From assembly GCF_024539815.1 (NCBI RefSeq), contig NZ_JAHHIU010000078.1, forward strand, positions 124,001 to 188,000: 64,000 nt of DNA, written 5' to 3'. The DNA is from Streptomyces hayashii. Its GTDB lineage: Bacteria; Actinomycetota; Actinomycetes; Streptomycetales; Streptomycetaceae. Under the pieces are notes generated by a model. That model did not search any database and had not been told where the DNA came from. It saw nothing but the letters and a program-made list of their open reading frames with translations. A program made the position numbers and the translations under genes. Shown in pieces: positions 43,795 to 51,042 of this stretch; position 1 is the stretch's first letter, and each line of letters begins with the position of its first letter.

Positions 43795-45861
43795 TCAACG
43801 GGTCAAGACCACCCCGACGATGAAGCCGGCCGCGCCCATCAGGAGCGAGAGCGTGACGATCATGACGACGAGGATCTTGTTCGAGCGGCTTTGCATCTCG
43901 GAGGCCCGCGCCAGCTCGTTGGTGTAGGACTCCTTGTCGGCCTGCATCTCCGCCAGGCGCACCTCATACCGCCTGGCCACTGAATCCTCGACCGTCGACA
44001 GCTGCTGGAGCAGGTCGGTGACCCGCGCCACCTGGGAGTTGGTCTTCTCCTTCTCCAGGTCGAGGTTGCGCTGCCACTCGGCGTCCCGAGCCGTCATCTG
44101 CGTGATGGCGTCCTTGCGGTTGCGTTCGAGCTCGTCCTCCATCCGGCGGATCCGGTCGGCGTGCTCAGAGCGCACCGACTCCAGGAGGGCCTGCTGCTCC
44201 CGGCGCAGGGCGCCGATCTCGTCCGTGGTCCGCAGGTGCTCGGCCAGCGCCTCGGACTGGGCGATGTCGGCCTTGCGGTTGTCGTCGACGATCCGCTGGA
44301 TCTCGGACTTCCACTGGTTCAGGCGCTCTTCCTCGGCCGCCAGGTATTTTGACTGCCGCTCGGCCAGCACCTCGAAGATCCGCGTCTGCCCGGTCTGCAT
44401 CTTCAGCGTCGCGTCCGAACGCCGGACCCGCAGGATCTCCTGCTGGTTGTGCGCGTGGGTGTCCTCGATGTCCCGCTCGATCCCGGCGATGGAGTCGGTC
44501 TGCTCGCGCTCCATCTTCGAGCGGTTGCGCTCCTTGTACTGCAGTTCCGCCGAGAGCGCCGCCTGCTGGGCCACCTTGGAGGCCTGAGACTCGTAGTCCT
44601 TGGCGATCTCCGCCCGGCGGGCCCGGATCTTCTCATCCTTCTCCGTCTGCCGCTGCTGGTGCTCGGCCTCAGCGGCGTCCTTCAGCAGCTTGTACCGGGA
44701 GCCCGCGCGGTCGGTGGCCACATCGCGGATGACCTGCTCGGTGTGCGCCGACATGAGGTTGACGTAGAGCGCACGCAGCTCATCCTCATGCGCGGAACGG
44801 AGCTGCATCAGGTCTGCGTTGGCCTGCCGGTTGAGCTGGGCGACCTGGTCCCCGAGCCACTCCGTCGCGCCCTCGGGCACAGCGATCTGCACGACCGGCG
44901 CGCCGATGGCGAAGGTTGCGTTGAACTCATCGAGCCGGACGTCCAGGTCCAGCTCCTCGGAGAGGAACCGACGGGCGATGACGTCGCGCACCTGGGCCTG
45001 ATCGGCCAGCAGCACAGTGTCGCCGGCCTCCTGGTAGTCGCCCTCGACGCCGTAGCCGGCGTCGGTCTCGTCGAAACCCTCGTAGCCGGCCACCTCGTCG
45101 CCGTCGTAGTCCGGCTCCGACTCGACCGGGACGGCGCCCGCGTCTTCGATACCTGCGGCGTCCTTGCCGAGCATGAGTGCGTCCGCCTCTTCATCCGCGT
45201 CGACGACGTCGCTGAAGAGCGGCTCGTCGTCCAGGCCCTCGGCAGCCCCCTCGTCACCGGGGATTCCGTCGAAGATCGCATCCCCCTCGTCCTCCCCGAG
45301 GACCGCGGGGGCAGTGGCTCCAGCCTCGGCGACCAGGCCGCTGTGCTCTTCCCATGCCTTCTTGCCCACGACTTCTTCGAGGCTCGTGGTACCTGCAGCG
45401 ACAAAGCGTGCCTGCGCGAAGGTCGCATCGTTCACGAGATCGACGAGCAGATCGCCGCTGGGCTTCTGCCACACGACGGCCCAGGCGTAGGTGGCACCGG
45501 TGAGCAGCGAGTACTCCTCCATGCGCGCGAGAGTCTCGTCGGTGGGGATGATGCCGAAGACCTCCTCTTCGAGCATCTCCGCCGTGGCCACCGTGCGGAT
45601 CTGGTCGGAGCTGATGAGCTCGATGATCGAGCCCTTCGCCTCGTCCCGGCCGTGCCGCTTGCTCAAGCCACCGATCGAGTCGGCTGCGAGCACGAGCATC
45701 ACCCAGGCCGTACCGCTGGGAAAGACGAACTGCGTGTTCGACCGCAGCAGCTCTACCGCCGCCGGGATCGCCGTTTCTCTCACCACGGAGGCCAGGAGCT
45801 CGTCGGGCTTCTTCTTCCGCTCCTTCCTGCGGCTTCCCGTTGCCGTACCCAGAATGCCCAT
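43795..45861 (-). CDS. Tail-anchored coiled-coil protein, 688 aa
   Basis: Unrecognised. Residues 1-180 are globular (FVFPSGTAWVMLVLAADSIG), 190-290 are acidic and disordered, 370-655 form a very long, charged coiled coil with Gln/Arg/Glu heptads, and 662-685 is a C-terminal membrane helix (ILVVMIVTLSLLMGAAGFIV) followed by VVLTR. The topology places nearly all the protein in the cytoplasm, tethered to the membrane, like a scaffold for a transfer or replication complex. ATG 45861 follows GGAGGG. The promoter region has TTGCCT-N16-TATAAG. Confidence 0.7.
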   Translation of the reverse strand: MGILGTATGSRRKERKKKPDELLASVVRETAIPAAVELLRSNTQFVFPSGTAWVMLVLAADSIGGLSKRHGRDEAKGSIIELISSDQIRTVATAEMLEEEVFGIIPTDETLARMEEYSLLTGATYAWAVVWQKPSGDLLVDLVNDATFAQARFVAAGTTSLEEVVGKKAWEEHSGLVAEAGATAPAVLGEDEGDAIFDGIPGDEGAAEGLDDEPLFSDVVDADEEADALMLGKDAAGIEDAGAVPVESEPDYDGDEVAGYEGFDETDAGYGVEGDYQEAGDTVLLADQAQVRDVIARRFLSEELDLDVRLDEFNATFAIGAPVVQIAVPEGATEWLGDQVAQLNRQANADLMQLRSAHEDELRALYVNLMSAHTEQVIRDVATDRAGSRYKLLKDAAEAEHQQRQTEKDEKIRARRAEIAKDYESQASKVAQQAALSAELQYKERNRSKMEREQTDSIAGIERDIEDTHAHNQQEILRVRRSDATLKMQTGQTRIFEVLAERQSKYLAAEEERLNQWKSEIQRIVDDNRKADIAQSEALAEHLRTTDEIGALRREQQALLESVRSEHADRIRRMEDELERNRKDAITQMTARDAEWQRNLDLEKEKTNSQVARVTDLLQQLSTVEDSVARRYEVRLAEMQADKESYTNELARASEMQSRSNKILVVMIVTLSLLMGAAGFIVGVVLTR

Positions 45862-45900
45862 TGATGCGTGATCCCTCCGCTAATAAAACACAGTTCACCT

Positions 45901-45959
45901 GGTTTATGAGTATCTTATAGCCTCTCTATCGCGATAGGCAATCATGGGGCATTGATGGG
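45901..45959 (-). promoter_or_regulatory. Promoter region with recurrent box for the coiled-coil gene
   Basis: Minus strand: CCCATCAATGCCCC and CCTATCGCGATAG (45926-45959), then TATAAGATACTCATAAACC (45901-45919). TTGCCT and TATAAG lie 16 nt apart. The palindrome CTATCGCGATAG is perfect. Confidence 0.55.
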
Positions 45960-46004
45960 CTATCGATTTATGAGTCGACTCGTTCCCGCCGTCCTCGGAC
46001 CGGT

Positions 46005-48914
46005 TCATCGCACCGCGCTGACCTCGACGTAGGCGTCGGAACTCAGCAGGTTCTTGTCGTCGCTGACCAGGTCGCCGACGACGTCGATGCGGATACGCCG
46101 TTCCGAGGGGTGCTCGTTGAGGAAGGTCGCCACCGCGGTGGTGACCTCGTCGGTCAGCTTCGCCACAGCCGCACGCGCACCGCCGGCATCAGAGGCGGTA
46201 TCGCCCTTGTCCTCGATGAGGTACTGCAGGACCCTCGCATCGACGTCGATGCGCACGTTGTGCTTGACGAACACCTCCTGCACCATCTGGCGCAGCTTCT
46301 TCCGCACGATCTTTTGCTGCGTCAGCAGCGACAGCGGCTGGAAAGGCACGATCGCGTCGATACGGCCCAGCAGCTCGGGCGGAAACCGGTTGTCGCCCGT
46401 CGTCGAGGAGATCGAGCGGCGGATGAGCTTCTCGTACTCCAGCAGCTGCTTGCCCGACCCGGTATCGTCCGCCGCGTACTGCGCGATGTCCTTGTAGATC
46501 TCCGAGCCGGCGTTCGTCGTCAGCACGATGTAGGTGTTGAGGAAGCTCACCTCGCGGTTGTTGGCGTCGTTGAGCCGGCCGTCGTCGAGCACCTGCAGCA
46601 GCACGCGTGTCACCATCGCCGAGGCCTTCTCGACCTCGTCGAAAAGCAGCACAGCGTGGGAGAGGGCCCACACGCGCTTGGTGAGCTCAGAACGGAACGC
46701 CGCGAACGACGAGTCCTCGGCGTACTCCGTCATGTCGAACCGGATCAGGTGCCGTTGGTCGTCACCGAACAGCAGTCGTGCCAGCTGCTTCGTGAGCTCC
46801 GTGTTGTGCGTGACCACGAACTGACCAGCCTGGTAGAGGTGCTCCTCGTCGTTGACGTAGATGCACGACGAGCTCTGCTGCTCCGGCAGCTTCTCGATCG
46901 ACGCGATGCCGACCATGTCGAACTTCTTCACGCGCTTACGACCCGAGGTCTCGATGGCCGCGCACCGTGCGATCTCGTGCTTGCGGGGGAGGGAGAAGAA
47001 GCGGGCCTTATCCTCGTTGCCGACCTTCACGTGCACGCCGTACTCGACCAGTTCGCGCCCGTCCTCCTTCGTGCGTGTCCACGATTTGATCGTGTTCGAG
47101 ACGCCGAGCGAGAACAGCACCTCCCTAAGGTCCTCCGTGAGCCCCTTGGAGAACGTCGAGTACGAGACGTTGAAGCGGTCGTTCGAGGCACCGATCGATC
47201 CGTCCGTGTCGAAAAGGCCCCGCACCAGCGCCCACCGCTGCTGTACCGATCCGTGTTTGTACCTCTCCGGGATACGGCGCTCCGCCGAGCGCGCACCGAT
47301 CAGATCGGGAACCGAGGCAAGCACGTCCTTCGTCTGGTACAGCGAATCGCGGCGGTCCTCCACCGGGCCAACACCGACAGGGAAAACCCAGCTGTAGTTG
47401 CGTCCGTACGACTTCGGTGCCGACCCCAGCCATTCGCCCACCATCCATACGGTGTGGTCGGCGTCGGCCCCGTCAGACGAGAGCGTCAGCTGCCTCTCAG
47501 TGAGGCACCCGTTACCGATGAGGACGCCCAAGACGTACGGGTCGACGTCGAAGTCCTGCTCCGGCCAGTGCACCGGTCCGTTCGCCGGGATGAAGAACTT
47601 CAGATCTTCCCGAGAGTCGCCGGGGTAGGTCCGCACGACGCCACGCTCGACCATTTCCTGCGTGCTCAGGACCATCGGCGCGACGTCCTTGCCCGCATGC
47701 TTCTTCGATCGCTGCTTGGCTGTGTAGACCGTCCACAAGTGCGGTCCTCCAACGTCGAGAGTCCGGCCGTCCCAGAGCGTGACCCGGTAGACGTCCTGCA
47801 TGCCCTGCGGGAAGTGTCCGAGCACCTCGACCGGGTGACCTTGGCGACCGAACACTCTGTCGCCCGGGACCAGGTCGCCGTGCAGCTTCCAGGTGGTCTC
47901 GCCGTCGCTCGAGTAGACAGGAACCTGCGTCGAGTCGATGCAGAATTTCCCCGTTCCCGTCGATCCCGTGAACAGCAGGCTCGCCATCGGCTTTCCCTTG
48001 TCGTTGAGGTCCGCCACCGACAACTGCAGACGACGCGCCACCGCGCCGGTCGCCCAGTCCTGGCTGAATACCTTGGCGTCCAGTTGCTTCTTGATCTTCG
48101 CGCCGTCGACCCGGAATGCGACGTTCACGTTCAGGGACTCCATGAGCACGTCCGAGAGCAGGTCCCGGTCCATCGGCCGGTGCGTCAGGCGATGCCAGCC
48201 GACCATGGAGTCGAGCACGAGGATCGACTTGCGCGGCTGGGCGCTGGCCGGCATGTAGCGCTGGGTGTACTCGTAGATCTGCTGGAAGACGTGGTCGTCG
48301 TAGAACTCGTCGGCCACCCCGTACCGTTCGGCCATGCCCTGCAGGATCTTGATGGTCGTCGCCTGGTCCGGCGGGTTGAGGTTGATGCGCTGCAGGCGCT
48401 CGACGAGCGGCTGGTTCGGCGAGATGTGCTTATGGAACTCCTCGTAGGTCGTCGCCGCGATGATCCTGATGCCTCGGGTTCCCGAAGCCGCGAGGACCGG
48501 CTTGATGGCCTCGACAGCGGCGTCGGAGAGCTGGATGATCTGGTGGAACTCGTCGATGAAGAGCACCACTTCGTGCTTCTCGTCCTTGACGAAGTCCTCG
48601 GCCTCGTTGAAGAAACCCTTGAGCTTCGAGGCCATGTTCTCGGCGTTGCCCGCCTCGGAGATCATGCGCGCCGGGTCCACCTCCAGGTAGAGGCGGCCCG
48701 GATCCACGAGCATCGTGGCCTGGACCAATGCGGTCTTTCCCGTTCCGGCCTCGGCCAGTAGAAGCGCATTGCACAGCTCAGGGCGGCTCATCGAGGCCAG
48801 CAGCTGCATCGTCTCGTGCTCACGGCCGACGATGTCGCGCTCGGCCTTCTTCAGTGGCTCCGAGAGCTTGGACAGGAGTGGGTAGCGCTCGTTGAGCTGT
48901 GCCTCGTGGAACAT
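46005..48914 (-). CDS. Clp-like double AAA+ ATPase interrupted by an intein
   Basis: 969 aa before splicing, 588 after. AAA domain 1: Walker A AEAGTGKT (K60), Walker B VVLFIDEFHQI, sensor IAATTYEE. Domain 2: Walker A GSTGTGK-intein-TELTK, then AVLLFDEVEKASAMV and VLTTNAGSEIY as Walker B and sensor. Joining the exteins restores GSTGTGKTEL, a normal Clp domain-2 P-loop. The Clp N-domain and middle coil are missing. The start is ATG 48914 (MFHEAQLNERYPLL); the frame runs further upstream through the promoter and a terminator but is not protein there. Role in the element unknown; remodelling of transfer or replication complexes is plausible. Confidence 0.88.
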   Translation of the reverse strand: MFHEAQLNERYPLLSKLSEPLKKAERDIVGREHETMQLLASMSRPELCNALLLAEAGTGKTALVQATMLVDPGRLYLEVDPARMISEAGNAENMASKLKGFFNEAEDFVKDEKHEVVLFIDEFHQIIQLSDAAVEAIKPVLAASGTRGIRIIAATTYEEFHKHISPNQPLVERLQRINLNPPDQATTIKILQGMAERYGVADEFYDDHVFQQIYEYTQRYMPASAQPRKSILVLDSMVGWHRLTHRPMDRDLLSDVLMESLNVNVAFRVDGAKIKKQLDAKVFSQDWATGAVARRLQLSVADLNDKGKPMASLLFTGSTGTGKFCIDSTQVPVYSSDGETTWKLHGDLVPGDRVFGRQGHPVEVLGHFPQGMQDVYRVTLWDGRTLDVGGPHLWTVYTAKQRSKKHAGKDVAPMVLSTQEMVERGVVRTYPGDSREDLKFFIPANGPVHWPEQDFDVDPYVLGVLIGNGCLTERQLTLSSDGADADHTVWMVGEWLGSAPKSYGRNYSWVFPVGVGPVEDRRDSLYQTKDVLASVPDLIGARSAERRIPERYKHGSVQQRWALVRGLFDTDGSIGASNDRFNVSYSTFSKGLTEDLREVLFSLGVSNTIKSWTRTKEDGRELVEYGVHVKVGNEDKARFFSLPRKHEIARCAAIETSGRKRVKKFDMVGIASIEKLPEQQSSSCIYVNDEEHLYQAGQFVVTHNTELTKQLARLLFGDDQRHLIRFDMTEYAEDSSFAAFRSELTKRVWALSHAVLLFDEVEKASAMVTRVLLQVLDDGRLNDANNREVSFLNTYIVLTTNAGSEIYKDIAQYAADDTGSGKQLLEYEKLIRRSISSTTGDNRFPPELLGRIDAIVPFQPLSLLTQQKIVRKKLRQMVQEVFVKHNVRIDVDARVLQYLIEDKGDTASDAGGARAAVAKLTDEVTTAVATFLNEHPSERRIRIDVVGDLVSDDKNLLSSDAYVEVSAVR
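46803..47945 (-). other. Class 3 intein, 381 aa, with LAGLIDADG endonuclease domain
   Basis: Inserted between K and T of the domain-2 Walker A. The first residue is Phe (FCIDSTQVPV), not Cys/Ser; the end is FVVTHN with Thr at +1. The class 3 Trp-Cys-Thr set is visible: W in GGPHLWTV (block B), C in SSCIYVNDEEHLY (block F), T in VVTHN (block G). DOD motifs are VLGVLIGNGCL, where Asn replaces the usual Asp, and RGLFDTDGSI. Confidence 0.85.
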
Positions 48915-48983
48915 GCCGCGCAAGACCTCTCGACTGGACTGAAGATTTAACTGGAAAATCAGTCGAAACCCTATCACGGGTAG

Positions 48984-49005
48984 CATTCGATAGGGCATTG
49001 AATGG
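48984..49005 (-). promoter_or_regulatory. Recurrent element box upstream of the intein-bearing gene
   Basis: Minus strand CCATTCAATGCCCTATCGAA, 70-91 nt before ATG 48914. It overlaps the inverted repeat CCCTATC/GATAGGG (48969-48995). Confidence 0.55.
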
Positions 49006-49011
49006 AGAATG

Positions 49012-49045
49012 CGAAAGGCCCCGGAGTGGACTCCGGGGCCTTTCG
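49012..49045. terminator. Strong terminator after the SH3-like gene
   Basis: CGAAAGGCCCCGGAGT and ACTCCGGGGCCTTTCG around a 2-nt loop. It ends minus-strand transcription from the secreted-protein genes before the next promoter. Confidence 0.85.
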
Positions 49046-49205
49046 TTCCATGCGCTGGTCGCGGGTCGCTCACCCGCCGTATTCGGACTCGCGGAACCCT
49101 GCTGGACTGGGGTGAGGGCTGGAGTGGAAGCGCGGCGCCGAGCGGGCAGGCCAGGCGGAGGTGCCCCGGGCCGGGCGGCCCGGGGCACGGAAGTGAGGCG
49201 GTGCC

Positions 49206-49550
49206 TCAGTCCAGGCACATGCGCACGTCGCGGTAGACGTACTTGCCGGAGACCCAGCCCGTCTTCTTGGTGTTCTTGTCGGTGATGTACACCCAGGTCG
49301 CGCCCTTGGTGGTCTTGTGCGACTTGTAGAGGACCCCGACCGCGGTCGACTTGGTGGTCGCCTTCGAGCGGATGGTCACCGCGCTGGTGCCGTGCACCGC
49401 CCACGGAAGGTAGGGGTTGGTGGTGCAGGACGAGGCGGGCATCGCGGTGGCGACCGACTGCGGCACGGCGGTGGCCGCCGGGGCGGACAGCAGCGGCAGG
49501 GCGACGGCGGCCGCGGTGGCCGCGAGTACGGCTATGCGACGTGCAGACAT
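49206..49550 (-). CDS. Secreted SH3-like protein, 114 aa
   Basis: An exported protein. A Sec signal peptide covers residues 1-28 (RRIAVLAATAAAVALPLLSA, cleavage near ATA). The mature part has one SH3-like unit: VTIRSKATTKSTAVGVLYKS, then WVYITDKNTKKTGWVSGKYV. Two cysteines (near residue 42 and at the C-terminus) could form a disulfide. ATG 49550 has GGAGG 7 nt upstream. Small secreted SH3 proteins are common in Streptomyces; a role at the cell wall is likely, the exact function unknown. Confidence 0.75.
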   Translation of the reverse strand: MSARRIAVLAATAAAVALPLLSAPAATAVPQSVATAMPASSCTTNPYLPWAVHGTSAVTIRSKATTKSTAVGVLYKSHKTTKGATWVYITDKNTKKTGWVSGKYVYRDVRMCLD

Positions 49551-49756
49551 GTGCAAACCTCCATAAAAGGGGTGTGGTTGGGTAGGGGTGTGCCTCGGCG
49601 AGAGGTCGGTGGGCAGGCGCTGGCGGGGTGTCGTGTCACCGGCGTCGCCGGGGCCTGGAAGGCGGGCCTGGCCGTGGTCAGGTCAGGGCGTTTCTGCCCG
49701 GTCGCTCCAGGAGGGAGCGGTCTGGGGGCGCGTCGCGTCGGCGTCGCGCGGTGGTG

Positions 49757-50095
49757 CTAGAACCAGCTGGCGGCGACCCAGCCCTTCGTGCCGTACGAGC
49801 TGGAGGAGAGACTCTCCCCGTAGTACCAGCGGTTGCCGTACTTGTTGACGGCGGAGCACTCCACCCAGAACTCGCCGGCGGAGTCGAGGTGGCCCTTGGA
49901 CTTGTAGGCCACGCCGGGGCCGGTGCGGATGTTCGGCCACTCCAGGTTGGGGCCCCACACGGAGTGGTTGCGGTCGTTGCGGGTGCAGGCGGACGAGCCG
50001 ACGGCGGACGCGGGCGTGGCGACGGCGGCGAGGCCGCCGAGCAGGACCGCGGTGGCCGTCGTCGTCATGACGGCGTTGCGGATGCCGGATCGCAT
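49757..50095 (-). CDS. Secreted SH3-like protein, 112 aa
   Basis: Signal peptide at 1-31 (TATAVLLGGLAAVATPASA), then an SH3-like fold: IRTGPGVAYKSKGHLDSAGE and YGNRWYYGESL to KGWVAASWF at the end. Two cysteines frame the domain. It is a divergent paralogue of the gene at 49206, with which it may form an operon. The ribosome site (GAAGG) is further away than usual. Confidence 0.75.
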   Translation of the reverse strand: MRSGIRNAVMTTTATAVLLGGLAAVATPASAVGSSACTRNDRNHSVWGPNLEWPNIRTGPGVAYKSKGHLDSAGEFWVECSAVNKYGNRWYYGESLSSSSYGTKGWVAASWF

Positions 50096-50158
50096 GAGAA
50101 GAAACCTTCGGTTGGAGGTGTTCGTCGAGGTGCGGGGGACGCTGGAGACGCGGCCCCG

Positions 50159-50181
50159 CCCAGCGCGGCGGACGCGCTGGG
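50159..50181 (-). terminator. Hairpin after the 41-aa ORF
   Basis: CCCAGCGCG and CGCGCTGGG, nine pairs, 5-nt loop. Confidence 0.5.
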
Positions 50182-50191
50182 GATCTGTGGA

Positions 50192-50317
50192 TCAGCCGTG
50201 CGAAGCTGGCTGATCGCCCTGACGGGAGCGGCGCCGTGAGTACGTCGAGGCACCCACGGCAGCGAGGCCGACAGCGAGCATTCCGTTTGCGACGACGGCG
50301 AGTTCACCAAGTGACAT
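50192..50317 (-). CDS. possible small membrane peptide, 41 aa
   Basis: Minus-strand ORF from ATG 50317 with one membrane helix (LAVVANGMLAVGLAAVGAST) followed by YSRRRSR. No clear ribosome site. The upstream DNA reads GCCTTATTCGAAAAG (50324-50338), similar to the recurrent box. Confidence 0.4.
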   Translation of the reverse strand: MSLGELAVVANGMLAVGLAAVGASTYSRRRSRQGDQPASHG

Positions 50318-50356
50318 CCAGGGGCTTTTCGAATAAGGCTTAACTCGACCTCGGTC

Positions 50357-50905
50357 TCAGCCGACCGCCGGCTCGTCGACCTCGACCTCAGTTGCCTGCT
50401 GCTGCTTGGCCTCGGGAGCCGGGGCCTGAGCCTGCGACTCCTTGGCCGCCGCCCGTGCCTCGCGGGCGGCGCGCATGGACGCGAACTGGTTGTCCAGCGT
50501 CTTGTCGTCGACCTTGAACTCGGAGGCCTCGACGGACTTGGTGTTGACCACCAGGCCAGTGCCGCGCGTCGCGGGCATCACGTTGCCCTTGAAGCCGTAG
50601 GTGGTGCCGACCTCGTTGCCGTCCTTGTTCAGGATCGGCTCGGTGTTCGGACCCGCGGCCTTGATGATCTCCTCCATCTGACCGGTGGAGTACGGAGCGC
50701 CGTTGTTGTAGCGGACCTTGCCGTCCTCGCCCTGAACCCGATCGGACTTCAGATGCAGGTTCGTCTGCTCCGGACCGCGCGGATCTCGAGCGTCGAGCTG
50801 GACGTCGGCGTACTGGGACTTGCCGTCCTTGGTGACGCCGTTCTTGTAGACCTTGGCGATGAGGTTGACTCCGGTCATCGCGCCCTTGCCCTTGAGAAGT
50901 GCCAT
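50357..50905 (-). CDS. hypothetical protein, 182 aa
   Basis: Unrecognised. A beta-rich first 130 residues (AMTGVNLIAKVYKNGVTKDG; YADVQLDARDPRGPEQTNLH), then a helical Ala/Gln-rich linker and an acidic tail (EVEVDEPAVG). Fold plus acidic tail resembles single-strand binding proteins in outline only. ATG 50905 follows GGAAGAG; the frame upstream is not protein-like. It is downstream of the relaxase gene with its own promoter region (box at 51021-51039), and could help process transferred DNA. Confidence 0.65.
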   Translation of the reverse strand: MALLKGKGAMTGVNLIAKVYKNGVTKDGKSQYADVQLDARDPRGPEQTNLHLKSDRVQGEDGKVRYNNGAPYSTGQMEEIIKAAGPNTEPILNKDGNEVGTTYGFKGNVMPATRGTGLVVNTKSVEASEFKVDDKTLDNQFASMRAAREARAAAKESQAQAPAPEAKQQQATEVEVDEPAVG

Positions 50906-51020
50906 GATCTCTTCCTTTCGCTTGTTCCGACTGCCCTCTGACAAGTCGGCCGCGATCAGTCACATCGTCCGGGCAAGGCATTGAGTCCCGCCGAACGCTC
51001 CTCACGCTAATACTCTCATA

Positions 51021-51039
51021 GAGCATTCGACAAGACTGG
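51021..51039 (-). promoter_or_regulatory. Recurrent element box upstream of the 182-aa gene
   Basis: Minus strand CCAGTCTTGTCGAATGCTC followed by TATGAGAGTATTAG, 116-134 nt from ATG 50905 and just beyond the relaxase stop codon. Confidence 0.45.
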
Positions 51040-51042
51040 AGA

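Noticed and set aside
46803..47945. Standard class 1 intein starting at the Cys after Phe
   Set aside because: Starting at Cys would leave an extra Phe in the spliced P-loop and misalign the block A Thr. Starting at Phe restores GTGKTEL and agrees with the Trp-Cys-Thr set of class 3.
48915..49073. N-terminal extension of the intein-bearing Clp-like frame
   Set aside because: This stretch contains a terminator, the promoter box and an AT-rich region. The Clp-like sequence begins right at ATG 48914.
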